NCBI GenBank assembly: GCA_017451295.1
Contig: JAFSPW010000034.1
Span: forward strand, 1 to 38,293
From: Clostridia bacterium
GTDB lineage: Bacteria; Bacillota; Clostridia; Christensenellales; CAG-138
Reading direction: 5' to 3'
Length of the DNA: 38,293 nucleotides
The notes under the pieces: model-generated
The model's database searches: none
Told to the model about the DNA's origin: nothing
Seen by the model: only the letters and a program-made list of their open reading frames with translations
Part shown: piece after piece, positions 1 to 7,495 of the stretch
How the letters are laid out: each line of letters begins with the position of its first letter
Position numbering within the stretch: the stretch's first letter is position 1
Made by a program: the position numbers and the translations under genes

Positions 1-170
1 CCACTCCGTGGATTTGTGAAATGCGCTTCGCGCGTGAAATACGCCTTCGGCGTGTGAAATGCCTGCGGGCGTGGGTGGATTTATTTCATTTCACTTTGCG
101 GCAGCGCCGCAAAATTTCACGTTTGCCGCAAGGCAAACATTTCACATCGAGCGAAAGCTCGATATTTCAC
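1..170 (+). repeat. Symmetric array of tetraloop/triloop hairpins separated by GTGAAAT / ATTTCAC 7-mers
   Basis: GTGAAAT occurs at 16-22, 34-40 and 54-60, with a degenerate copy GTGGGTG at 71-77. ATTTCAC occurs at 88-94, 114-120, 139-145 and 164-170. Every gap between consecutive 7-mers is a complete hairpin with no spare bases: 23-33 (4 bp), 41-53 (5 bp), 61-70 (3 bp, UGCG loop), 95-113 (8 bp), 121-138 (7 bp, GCAA loop) and 146-163 (7 bp, GAAA loop). Pairing the 7-mers with each other gives a ladder of four-way junctions with the hairpins as side arms. The UNCG and GNRA loops, and the two G-U pairs in the apical helix, are correct only in plus-strand RNA. CCAC-TCC-GTGG at 1-11 suggests the array continues left of the window. 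No protein is encoded. The family is not one I can name. Confidence 0.8.
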
Positions 171-177
171 TGAATAC

Positions 178-208
178 CACGCGGGTTCGAATCCCAGCAC
201 CCCGCGTG
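178..208 (+). other. Hairpin with a tRNA T-arm-like loop
   Basis: CACGCGGG (178-185) pairs perfectly with CCCGCGTG (201-208) around a 15-base loop that starts TTCGAATCCC. The loop resembles a tRNA T-loop plus the start of its 3' stem strand. The five-base T stem of a real tRNA does not form, because only three of its five pairs match, and no D arm or anticodon arm is present upstream. It directly follows the hairpin array. The same ten bases TTCGAATCCC recur at 367-376 beside the alcohol dehydrogenase stop codon. It may be a tRNA 3' relic or part of the structured element. Confidence 0.5.
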
Positions 209-303
209 TGACGGTCGTGACGGTCAATACATAAAACTAGTATAGGGCGTTTTTAAAATATCTATCTAAAATAAGTTTAGGAAATGACCGTCACGACCGT
301 CAC
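208..303. repeat. 19-bp perfect inverted repeat built from tandem 9-mers
   Basis: GTGACGGTCGTGACGGTCA at 208-226 is the exact reverse complement of 285-303. Each arm is itself a tandem duplication of the 9-mer GTGACGGTC. The 58-base interior is A+T-rich and has no gene. The left arm shares its first base with the end of the 178-208 hairpin. It could be a hairpin in the 3' region of the alcohol dehydrogenase transcript or the ends of a small non-coding element. No U-run follows it, so it is not a typical terminator. Confidence 0.75.
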
Positions 304-389
304 AACCAGAGGGCAGAGGAATAATAAACAGAGGCACTTGAAAGCAAGGCCTGCGCACATCGCAGTTCGAATCCCGCCAGGATACCCGT

Positions 390-1574
390 TCACTCCCTCG
401 CCATGCGGTAGATGTTGGCAAAGTCCTGCTCATAGAGAACCATGGCGTTGCCGACATGACCACCGGTAGAGAGGGCGCAGTTGTGGGCCAGCAAGGCAAT
501 GTCTGCATCCGAGGGCACAAAACCCAAGAGCTCCTTCAGGGTAACGGGCATGCCGATGGAGGTAAAATAGGCTTCCATGGCGGCGATGCCGTTAATGGCC
601 GTCTGCTCCGGCGTTTGCTCAGGGGGAAGATTCATAACATGAGTTGCGAAGCGGACGAAGCGGTGCAGACAGTTTTTGTACACATACCGTGCCCAACTGG
701 GCCAAACGGCGGTGAGCCCGGCACCGTGGGTCACATCGTACAGGGCACCTAACTCATGCTCCAACCGGTGGGAGGCAAAGTCGTTGCCGTCGTTGCCGCA
801 GCCGGTCAAACCGTTGTGCGAGAGGCTTCCCGCCCACATGACCTCGGCTCTGGCATCATAATTATATGGGTCGGTATGCAGAACGCTGGTAAAGTGCATC
901 ACCGTCTGCATCAGCCCTTCGGCAATGGCATCGGTAATCTCCATCTTGCTGCCGTTGGTGAAGTAGCGCTCCATGGTGTGCATGAGGATATCGGAGCAGC
1001 CGGCGCAGGTTTGGTAATCCGGCAGGGTCATAGTTAGCTCCGGATTCATAATGGCAAAGCGAGGACGGCATAGATCGCTGCCAAAGCTGCGCTTTTTGTC
1101 TTCATAGGAGAGGACGCTGCTGGAGCTCATCTCGCTGCCGGAGGCGGCGATGGTGAGCACCACGCCGATAGGCAAGCAGGCGGCGGCGATTCGTGTGTGC
1201 TCGTAGAGCTCCTTCACATCTTTCTCCGGCTCCGCTAACGCATAGGCGATGGCCTTGGCAGAATCGATGACGGACCCGCCGCCCACAGCCAGGATAAAAT
1301 CAACGCCGTGCTGTTTTGCCAGGGCGATACCTTCGTAAACCTTCTCTAAGCGAGGATTGGGCACCACGCCGCCCAGGGCGACATGCAAGATGCCGACTTG
1401 GTCCAAAGCCTGCTCAATGGAGGAAATCAACCCCGTCTCCCGGGTACGCTCGCTGCCATAGTGAATCAAAACGCTGGTGCCGCCAAAAGATTTCACCAGT
1501 TCTCCCGTCCGCATCTGTGTCCCCTTCCCAAAGATGACTTTGGTGGGGGTAAAGTATGTAAAACTACCGTTCAT
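390..1574 (-). CDS. Iron-containing alcohol dehydrogenase (butanol dehydrogenase-like)
   Basis: The 394-residue protein belongs to the group III iron-dependent alcohol dehydrogenases, which reduce aldehydes with NAD(P)H in the cytoplasm. It opens with FTYFTPTKVIFGKGT, typical of the BdhA/YqhD branch. The nucleotide-binding AVGGGSVIDSAKAIA lies near residue 100. Metal ligands are expected in SDILMHTMERY and in HRLEHELGALYDVTHGAG, the family signature. The ATG at 1574 is chosen because GGGAGG (1580-1585) precedes it by 5 bases; in-frame codons further upstream lack such a site. It is monocistronic and divergent from the BMP transporter across about 250 bp. Its likely job is alcohol formation during fermentation. 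The exact substrate cannot be read from the sequence. Confidence 0.9.
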   Translation of the reverse strand: MNGSFTYFTPTKVIFGKGTQMRTGELVKSFGGTSVLIHYGSERTRETGLISSIEQALDQVGILHVALGGVVPNPRLEKVYEGIALAKQHGVDFILAVGGGSVIDSAKAIAYALAEPEKDVKELYEHTRIAAACLPIGVVLTIAASGSEMSSSSVLSYEDKKRSFGSDLCRPRFAIMNPELTMTLPDYQTCAGCSDILMHTMERYFTNGSKMEITDAIAEGLMQTVMHFTSVLHTDPYNYDARAEVMWAGSLSHNGLTGCGNDGNDFASHRLEHELGALYDVTHGAGLTAVWPSWARYVYKNCLHRFVRFATHVMNLPPEQTPEQTAINGIAAMEAYFTSIGMPVTLKELLGFVPSDADIALLAHNCALSTGGHVGNAMVLYEQDFANIYRMARE

Positions 1575-1705
1575 GAATGCCTCCCGTTTTTTTTCAGAGT
1601 ATACACCATTTTCACCCAAAGGGAAAGCAAAAGAAAAAACCATTTTGTCCTTATAAAAATTTTTAGATTTGCAAAATTTTTTTGTAAAGAATATTATTTC
1701 GCATC

Positions 1706-1734
1706 TATACAAATGCGACATTATCTGCTAAAAT
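1706..1734 (+). promoter_or_regulatory. Probable sigma-A promoter of the BMP transporter operon
   Basis: An extended -10, TGCTAAAAT with hexamer TAAAAT at 1729-1734, lies 17 bases after TATACA (1706-1711), a 4/6 match to -35. The start would fall near 1741, giving a leader of about 80 bases before the ATG at 1823. No purine riboswitch core is seen in the leader. Confidence 0.5.
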
Positions 1735-1822
1735 CTAATTGTAATTGTTGTTTCGTCCCATCTGGTTGTACATCTCCGCCCGGAGATTTGCAATAAACCT
1801 AATTTTTGAGGAGGGGAAACAA

Positions 1823-3091
1823 ATGAAACGCATTCTCGCAATCCTGCTGTGCCTGGCCATGGTCTTTGCAATTGTTGGTTGCACCGGTGAGACCAAGACC
1901 GAGGATGCCGCCCCGGCAGCTCCTGCTGCAGAGGAGACTGCCGCCATCAAGATCGGTGTTATTCTTGTTGGCGATGAGAACGAAGGGTATACTTTCGCTC
2001 ATATCGAGGGCATTCGTGAAGCGCTGGCCAACCTGAACATTCCCAACGATGCCGAACATGTCATTTGGAAATATGTTATCGGCGAAGATGCTACCTGCTA
2101 CGATACCGCGGTTGACCTTGCGGAACAGGGCTGCGGCATCATCTTCTCCAACAGCTATGGCCATCAGTCCTTCATGGTCCAGGCCGCTGAGGAGTATCCT
2201 GATATCGTGTTCGTTCCCTGCACCGGCGATACCGCTGCTGTCTGCGGCCTTGCCAACGTGGTGAACATGTTCCCCCAGACCTATCAGAGCCGCTATGTTT
2301 CCGGCGTGGTTGCCGGCCTTAAGCTCAAGGAGCTCATGGATGCCGGCACCGTCACCGATCCCTACATCGGCTATGTTGGCGCCTATCCCTATGCGGAAGT
2401 GGTTTCCGGCTACACCGCCTTCTTCCTGGGCATCCGCTCCATCGTTCCCGAAGCCCACATGGACGTTATGTACACCGCTTCCTGGTTCGATTTGAACAAG
2501 GAGAACGAGACCGCCAAGGCCCTGATGGCCAAGGGCTGCGTCATCATCGGTCAGCATGCCGACTCCACCGGTGCCCCCACGGCCGTGCAGGCTGCGCTGG
2601 AAAACGGTGAAGTTCACTACAGCGTCGGCTACAATGTGGACATGCTCTCCGTCGCTCCTCAGGCTGCTTTGACCAGCGCCCAGAACAACTGGTCCGTCCT
2701 GTACACCAATGTGCTCAAGGACTTCATGTCCGGCAACGGTGTCCAGCACGACTACACTGCCGGTTATGAAGCCAACGGCGTTATGATTTCCAAGCTGGGC
2801 GAGTCCTGCGCTCCCGGCACTGCCGAGAAGGTGGAAGAAGTCATCGCCGCCATCAAGGATGGTTCTCTGCACGTCTTTGATACCAGCACCTTCACCATCG
2901 GCGGTCAGAAGGCTGAGGACAACGAAGCCAACACGTACTTTGATTTCTCCACCATGAACTCCGACTATACCGCTGTTCAGTATGTGGGCGAGAATATCCA
3001 GGTCATTACCGACGGTTACTTCCATGAGTCCCTGTACCGCAGCGCTCCCTACTTTGGTCTGCGCATCGACGGCATCACCGAGCTCAACTAA
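1823..3091 (+). CDS. BMP-family ABC transporter substrate-binding lipoprotein (PnrA-like)
   Basis: The 422-residue lipoprotein is the extracytoplasmic receptor of a BMP/PnrA-type importer, a family whose studied members bind purine nucleosides. A signal peptide covers residues 1-19, with lipobox IVGC and the lipidated Cys at 20. A short Ala/Glu-rich linker follows, then the periplasmic-binding fold starting at IKIGVILVGDENEGYTFAH. The start is fixed by AGGAGG (1809-1814) 8 bases before the ATG. The next three genes supply the ATPase and both permeases. A strong hairpin just after the stop may let this gene be expressed above the rest of the operon. Purine uptake is inferred from the family and from the purine genes downstream. 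The ligand is not provable here. Confidence 0.9.
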   Translation: MKRILAILLCLAMVFAIVGCTGETKTEDAAPAAPAAEETAAIKIGVILVGDENEGYTFAHIEGIREALANLNIPNDAEHVIWKYVIGEDATCYDTAVDLAEQGCGIIFSNSYGHQSFMVQAAEEYPDIVFVPCTGDTAAVCGLANVVNMFPQTYQSRYVSGVVAGLKLKELMDAGTVTDPYIGYVGAYPYAEVVSGYTAFFLGIRSIVPEAHMDVMYTASWFDLNKENETAKALMAKGCVIIGQHADSTGAPTAVQAALENGEVHYSVGYNVDMLSVAPQAALTSAQNNWSVLYTNVLKDFMSGNGVQHDYTAGYEANGVMISKLGESCAPGTAEKVEEVIAAIKDGSLHVFDTSTFTIGGQKAEDNEANTYFDFSTMNSDYTAVQYVGENIQVITDGYFHESLYRSAPYFGLRIDGITELN

Positions 3092-3103
3092 TTGACTGAG
3101 TAC

Positions 3104-3134
3104 AAAGGGTGGCTGCACCATGCAGCCACCCTTT
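3104..3134 (+). terminator. Intra-operon hairpin after the binding-protein gene
   Basis: AAAGGGTGGCTGCA (3104-3117) pairs without mismatch to 3121-3134 around the loop CCA. Only a weak U-stretch (ACATTTG) follows. It is therefore better read as a leaky terminator or 3' mRNA-stabilising hairpin than a full stop. Transport operons often raise binding-protein levels this way. Confidence 0.65.
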
Positions 3135-3225
3135 ACATTTGAGCAGTTGCTCTGCTCCCCTACTATCGTTTGGTTTATTACACCACAACCAAACTCCAAT
3201 CCTCAACAGAAAGGGTGGTCGCATC

Positions 3226-4767
3226 TTGGAATACGCCATTGAAATGAGGAATATCACCAAAAGATTCGGCAAGGTGGTAGCCAACAACAATATCAACCTG
3301 TTCGTAAAAAAAGGTGAGATTCTGTCCCTGCTGGGCGAGAATGGCAGCGGGAAAACCACATTGATGAACATGCTCTCCGGCATCTATTATCCGGACGAGG
3401 GCGAAATTTTTGTAGAAGGGAAACGGGTTGAAATCCAATCTCCCAAGGATGCCTTTGACCTGCACATCGGCATGATTCACCAGCATTTCAAGCTGGTTGA
3501 TGTGCTGACGGCGGCGGAAAACATCATCCTGGGACTGAATGAATCCACCCTGGTGGACCTGAAGAGGGTAAAAAAAGCGGTGGCAGAGATTTGCGATCGC
3601 TACGGCTTTGTGGTGGAACCGGACAAGAAAGTCTATGAAATGTCCGTTTCCGAGAAGCAGACCCTGGAGATTGTGAAGGTTCTCTACAGGGGTGCCGATT
3701 ATCTTATTTTGGATGAACCCACCGCCGTGCTGACGCCCCAGGAAACCCGTAAACTGTTTTCCGTCATGCGTAATATGCGGGAGGACGGCAAGTCCATCGT
3801 TATCATCACTCACAAGCTCCATGAGGTGATGGAGATTTCCGATCGTGTCGCCGTGCTTCGCAAGGGCGAGTATATTGGCGACATCATGACATCGGACACC
3901 AATCCCCAGCAGTTGACGGATATGATGGTGGGCCGTGCGGTTCGCCTGAATATAGATCGTCCCCAGTCGGACGCTGTTTCAGAACGCCTTCGGGTGGAGC
4001 ATCTGACGGTTACCGATATTGAAGGCGTGAAAAAGCTGGACGATGTTTCCTTCACCGCCTTTGGCGGAGAGATTCTGGGTATTGCCGGTATTTCCGGCAG
4101 CGGGCAAAGGGAGCTGCTGGAAGCCATTGCCGGTCTTCAGAACGAGCACAGCCAGGGCACCGTCACCTATATCAATAACGGCGTTGAAATGAAACTGACG
4201 GGCATGGATCCCCTGGATATTATCAAAAACGGAGTATTGCTCTCCTTTGTCCCCGAGGATAGGTTCGGCATGGGCCTGGTGGGCAGCATGCACATCACGG
4301 ACAATGTGATGCTCAGAAGCTATCGCAGGGGAAAGAGTCCCATGCTGGATTTGAAGTATCCACATAAGCTGGCCCAGAAGATAGTCAACGATTTAGAGGT
4401 GGTCACGCCCGATATCGACAAAATCCCCCTGCGCCGTCTTTCCGGCGGCAACGTGCAGAAGGTTTTGGTGGGCCGCGAGATTGAGCAAAGCCCTACGGTG
4501 CTTATGACCGCCTATGCCGTCAGAGGACTGGATATCAACACCTCCTATACCATCTACAACCTGCTGACGGAGCAGAAGATGAAGGGCGTTGCCGTCATCT
4601 ATGTTGGGGAAGATTTGGATGTGCTGTTGGAGCTGTGCGACAGAATCCTGGTTCTGTGCGCCGGAAAGGTCTCCGGCATAGTGGACGGCAGGAACACCAC
4701 CAAGGAGGAAGTCGGCTTGATGATGACCCATTTAGGCAAGCCGGCACATGAGGAGGCGAAGGCATGA
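3226..4767 (+). CDS. BMP-type (nucleoside) ABC transporter ATPase, two fused nucleotide-binding domains
   Basis: The 513-residue cytoplasmic protein has two ABC domains. The first has Walker A GENGSGKTT near residue 40, signature MSVSEKQ and Walker B LILDEPTA. The second is degenerate: its Walker A region is GISGSGQREL without the GK[ST] core, its signature LSGGNVQ is intact, and its Walker B region reads LMTAYAVRGLD. This asymmetry is normal in sugar/BMP-type ATPases. The proposed start is TTG at 3226, 7 bases after GGGTGG (3213-3218), giving LEYAIEMRNITKRFG. The ATG at 3244 has no ribosome site. The stop overlaps the next gene's start as ATGA, implying translational coupling. Confidence 0.9.
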   Translation: MEYAIEMRNITKRFGKVVANNNINLFVKKGEILSLLGENGSGKTTLMNMLSGIYYPDEGEIFVEGKRVEIQSPKDAFDLHIGMIHQHFKLVDVLTAAENIILGLNESTLVDLKRVKKAVAEICDRYGFVVEPDKKVYEMSVSEKQTLEIVKVLYRGADYLILDEPTAVLTPQETRKLFSVMRNMREDGKSIVIITHKLHEVMEISDRVAVLRKGEYIGDIMTSDTNPQQLTDMMVGRAVRLNIDRPQSDAVSERLRVEHLTVTDIEGVKKLDDVSFTAFGGEILGIAGISGSGQRELLEAIAGLQNEHSQGTVTYINNGVEMKLTGMDPLDIIKNGVLLSFVPEDRFGMGLVGSMHITDNVMLRSYRRGKSPMLDLKYPHKLAQKIVNDLEVVTPDIDKIPLRRLSGGNVQKVLVGREIEQSPTVLMTAYAVRGLDINTSYTIYNLLTEQKMKGVAVIYVGEDLDVLLELCDRILVLCAGKVSGIVDGRNTTKEEVGLMMTHLGKPAHEEAKA

Positions 4768-5870
4768 GCATCAAAAATGAACCCTTGATTCGCATCAGCA
4801 AGCGAGACGGCATGGCCACATGGAAGAGCTGGGCTGTACGCATCATCGCCCTGCTGCTGTCGCTCATCATCGATGCAATCATCATCTATGCCATTGCCGG
4901 GCTTAACCCCTTGTCCGTGTATAAGTCCATGTTCGATGGGGTCTTCGGCACCAATCGCCGCATGTGGGCCTGGATTCGGGATATGATGATGCTCCTGTGC
5001 ATCGGCGTTGGCCTTGCACCCGCTTTCAAAATGCGATTCTGGAACATAGGCGCAGAGGGCCAGATTCTGGCCGGCGGCATTGCGGCGGCAGCCTGCATGA
5101 TCTATCTGGGCAGCGGGGCGGTTCCCAACTGGCTGCTGCTGATTATCATGGCCGCAGCAAGCCTTGTTGCCGGTGCGGTTTGGGGAATGATTCCCTCCAT
5201 CTTCAAGGCCAAGTGGAATACCAATGAGACCCTGTTCACCTTGATGATGAACTATATCGCCATTCAGTTCACATCCTTCTTTATTCCCTTCTGGGAGCAT
5301 CCCGCCGGCAGCAACACCGTGGGTACCATCAATTCTGCCAATAAGATGGGCTGGTTCCCCTCCCTCTTTGGACAGATGTACGGATTGAACGTGCTGATTG
5401 TTGTGGTGCTGACGGTGGCCATGTTCATCTACCTGAAATACAGCAAACATGGCTATGAAATCGGCGTGGTGGGCGAAAGCGAAAACACGGCCCGGTATGC
5501 AGGCATCAACGTGAAGACCGTGGTGGTTCGCTCCATGACCATCTCCGGCGCTATCTGCGGCTTAGCCGGGTTCCTGGCGGTAGCCGGTGCGGATCATTCC
5601 ATCTCCGTGAACACCTCCGGCGGCAGAGGCTTCATCGCCATCATCGTTGCCTGGATGGCTAAGTTCAATACCCTGGTGATGATTCTCATCTCAGCCCTGA
5701 TTGTGTTCCTGGAAAAGGGCGCTATCGCCATTGCCTCCCAGTTCCAGTTGAGCAACGACGTTTCGGATATCCTGACCGGCGTGATTCTGTTCTTCATTCT
5801 GGGCAGCGAGTTCTTCATCAACTACAAGCTGAAGTTCAGCTTTGAGCACAGGGAGGGCAGCAAGAAATGA
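4764..5870 (+). CDS. BMP-type ABC transporter permease 1
   Basis: The 368-residue integral membrane protein belongs to the BPD_transp_2 permease family (NupB/BmpF type). About nine hydrophobic segments are visible, starting with IIALLLSLIIDAIIIYAI near residue 22. The family motif FWNIGAEGQILAGGIAAA lies around residue 93. GVVGESENTARYAGINV, the cytoplasmic loop that contacts the ATPase, lies around residue 235. It starts by an ATGA overlap with the ATPase gene behind GAGGAGG and ends by another ATGA overlap with the second permease. With permease 2 it should form the membrane channel of the nucleoside importer. Confidence 0.9.
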   Translation: MSIKNEPLIRISKRDGMATWKSWAVRIIALLLSLIIDAIIIYAIAGLNPLSVYKSMFDGVFGTNRRMWAWIRDMMMLLCIGVGLAPAFKMRFWNIGAEGQILAGGIAAAACMIYLGSGAVPNWLLLIIMAAASLVAGAVWGMIPSIFKAKWNTNETLFTLMMNYIAIQFTSFFIPFWEHPAGSNTVGTINSANKMGWFPSLFGQMYGLNVLIVVVLTVAMFIYLKYSKHGYEIGVVGESENTARYAGINVKTVVVRSMTISGAICGLAGFLAVAGADHSISVNTSGGRGFIAIIVAWMAKFNTLVMILISALIVFLEKGAIAIASQFQLSNDVSDILTGVILFFILGSEFFINYKLKFSFEHREGSKK

Positions 5871-6850
5871 CACAATTTATCTCCCTTTTCACAACCGCTG
5901 TTCGCTTCGGCTCCGTCATTATGTTCGGCGCCATGGGCGAAGTGCTGACGGAAAAGTCGGGACAATTGAACCTGGGCGTTCCCGGCATCATGTATCTGGG
6001 CGGTATCTGCGGCCTGATTGGCTCCTTCCTGTATGAGCTTCACTCCCCCGCCCCCTCCGGGACGGTGGGCATGATAATCGCCCTTGTGTGCGCCCTTGCG
6101 GCTTCCGCTCTTGGCGGACTTGTTTACAGCTTCATCACCATCAGCTTACGTGCAAATCAGAATGTGACGGGTCTTACGCTCACCATCTTTGGCTCAGGCA
6201 TCGCCAATTTCTTTGGAGCAAGCCTCAACAAGATGGCCGGCGGTGTGGGGCAGATTTCCGTTGCCTTGACCAGCCGGGCGTTTAGATGGACGCAGCCATT
6301 GACCGATGGTCTGGGCGTGGTGGATAAGCTGCTGTTCAACTATGGGTTTATGGCATACCTGGCGGTTGCTCTGGCCATTCTTTTGAGCTGGGTGCTCAAT
6401 AGAACCAGCGTGGGCCTAAACCTTCGGGCCGTCGGTGAAAACCCTGCCACCGCGGATGCTGCGGGCATAAATGTTACCAAGTATAAGTACATGGCAACCT
6501 GCATCGGCGCAGCCATTTCCGGCCTGGGAGGTCTATACTATGTTATGGACTATATCAACGGCACCTGGGCAAACGACGGCAACATTGAAGCCCTGGGCTG
6601 GCTGGCTGTGGCACTTGTTATCTTTGCCACCTGGAAGCCTGCCAGAACCATCTGGGGTGCATATCTGTTTGGCGCCTTATACTGGCTGTACAACTTTATC
6701 CCCGGCCTTAACAGGAGCAGCCAGGAAATCTTCAAGATGCTCCCCTACATTGTGACCATGATTGTGCTTATCTCCGTGTCGTTGCGGCATAAGCGGGAGG
6801 ATCAGCCGCCTATGTCCCTGGGTCTCCCCTACTTCAGAGAGGAACGCTGA
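5867..6850 (+). CDS. BMP-type ABC transporter permease 2
   Basis: The 327-residue membrane protein is the second BPD_transp_2 permease (NupC/BmpG type). The N-terminal segment GEVLTEKSGQLNLGVPGIMYLGG is the usual family signature. The coupling loop LRAVGENPATADAAGINVTKYK lies near residue 185. Roughly eight membrane segments are visible. It overlaps permease 1 by ATGA and ends the four-gene operon, which is closed by a clear intrinsic terminator 12 bases after the stop. The start is set by the overlap, with a GAGGG-type site upstream. Confidence 0.9.
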   Translation: MTQFISLFTTAVRFGSVIMFGAMGEVLTEKSGQLNLGVPGIMYLGGICGLIGSFLYELHSPAPSGTVGMIIALVCALAASALGGLVYSFITISLRANQNVTGLTLTIFGSGIANFFGASLNKMAGGVGQISVALTSRAFRWTQPLTDGLGVVDKLLFNYGFMAYLAVALAILLSWVLNRTSVGLNLRAVGENPATADAAGINVTKYKYMATCIGAAISGLGGLYYVMDYINGTWANDGNIEALGWLAVALVIFATWKPARTIWGAYLFGALYWLYNFIPGLNRSSQEIFKMLPYIVTMIVLISVSLRHKREDQPPMSLGLPYFREER

Positions 6851-6862
6851 CACGCCAAACGC

Positions 6863-6895
6863 AACAGCAGCAGGATGAATGTCCTGCTGCTGTTT
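6863..6895 (+). terminator. Intrinsic terminator of the BMP transporter operon
   Basis: A 13-bp perfect stem (6863-6875 with 6882-6894, arms AACAGCAGCAGGA and its complement) and a 6-base loop are followed by TTTTA. It separates the operon from the convergent AraC gene. Confidence 0.85.
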
Positions 6896-6911
6896 TATGG
6901 TGATATTTGCT

Positions 6912-7268
6912 TTAGACTTGTTGCTTATACTGACTGGGAGAGCAGCCGTAGGTCTTCTTAAACACCCGGGAAAAATACAGCGGGTCATCGTATCCGCATT
7001 GCTGGGCCAGGGCAACGATGGGCAGGGTTTTGTTTTTAGGGTCTGAGAGAAGTTCCTTGGCTTTTTCCATCCGCAGCTTTGTTAGATACATCAACGGGGA
7101 GATGCCAACTTCCTGCTTAAACAGCCGCCGAAGGTAATCGTGGTGGAAGGAAAGCAAATCAAAACTGTGCTGCAGACGATATCCGGAGTCCGAATAATTG
7201 TCTTGTATGGAGCGCTTTAGCTGCTGGACGGGGGCGGAAAGTTCACCGGGAAAAGATTTCTTTGACAT
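6912..7268 (-). CDS. Minimal AraC-family transcriptional regulator (DNA-binding domain only)
   Basis: The 118-residue protein is almost entirely an AraC double helix-turn-helix domain. The first HTH region, around residues 30-55, is degenerate (SFDLLSFHHDYLRRLFKQEVG). The second (LPIVALAQQCGYDDPLYFSRVFKKTYGCSPSQY) matches the family C-terminal signature well. No effector-binding domain is present, so it is MarA/SoxS-like in size. Activity would then be set by its own level. The ATG at 7268 follows GGGAG (7276-7280) by 7 bases. A near-perfect sigma-A promoter lies upstream. It converges on the BMP operon, so transporter control is conceivable but unproven. Confidence 0.8.
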   Translation of the reverse strand: MSKKSFPGELSAPVQQLKRSIQDNYSDSGYRLQHSFDLLSFHHDYLRRLFKQEVGISPLMYLTKLRMEKAKELLSDPKNKTLPIVALAQQCGYDDPLYFSRVFKKTYGCSPSQYKQQV

Positions 7269-7398
7269 GCAGGCGCTCCCTTCTTAAATTTATCCAGACA
7301 AATGTTGGTCCGCTGACTGTTGATGCCGTCCAATTGAGTAGAAAGGCACATGAAGTAGGTAAGAGAGCAACATAGATAGATTTGATTTATTCAAATTT

Positions 7399-7427
7399 AT
7401 TATAGCGTTCGGGAATAATACTGTCAA
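7399..7427 (-). promoter_or_regulatory. Consensus sigma-A promoter driving the AraC gene
   Basis: On the minus strand TTGACA (7422-7427) and TATAAT (7399-7404) are both perfect hexamers, 17 bases apart. The transcript would start near 7392 and carry a leader of about 120 bases before the ATG at 7268. I see no regulatory fold in this leader. Confidence 0.85.
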
Positions 7428-7495
7428 TTCAAAATATGTATATATTTCGTAGAAAACAAAGAAAACAAAGGAAAAAGGAGGGTGCCTCCCCTCCA

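Noticed and set aside
1..170. A CRISPR array
   Set aside because: The repeated unit is only 7 bases, changes to its reverse complement half-way, and the spacers are self-complementary hairpins of 10-19 bases. No cas genes are present.
178..208. A tRNA gene ending near 208
   Set aside because: Only three of five T-stem pairs form, and no D arm, anticodon arm or matching 5' acceptor strand is upstream; the hairpin array is there instead.
1735..1822. Purine riboswitch in the transporter leader, and likewise before ade (27486-27582)
   Set aside because: Neither leader contains the conserved junction and loop sequences or three-helix layout of the purine aptamer, and both are short.
1799..3199. 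Long minus-strand open frame opposite the BMP lipoprotein gene
   Set aside because: It is a by-product of codon bias on the other strand, has no ribosome site, and its translation lacks any known fold. The plus-strand gene has a signal peptide, a ribosome site and a family match.
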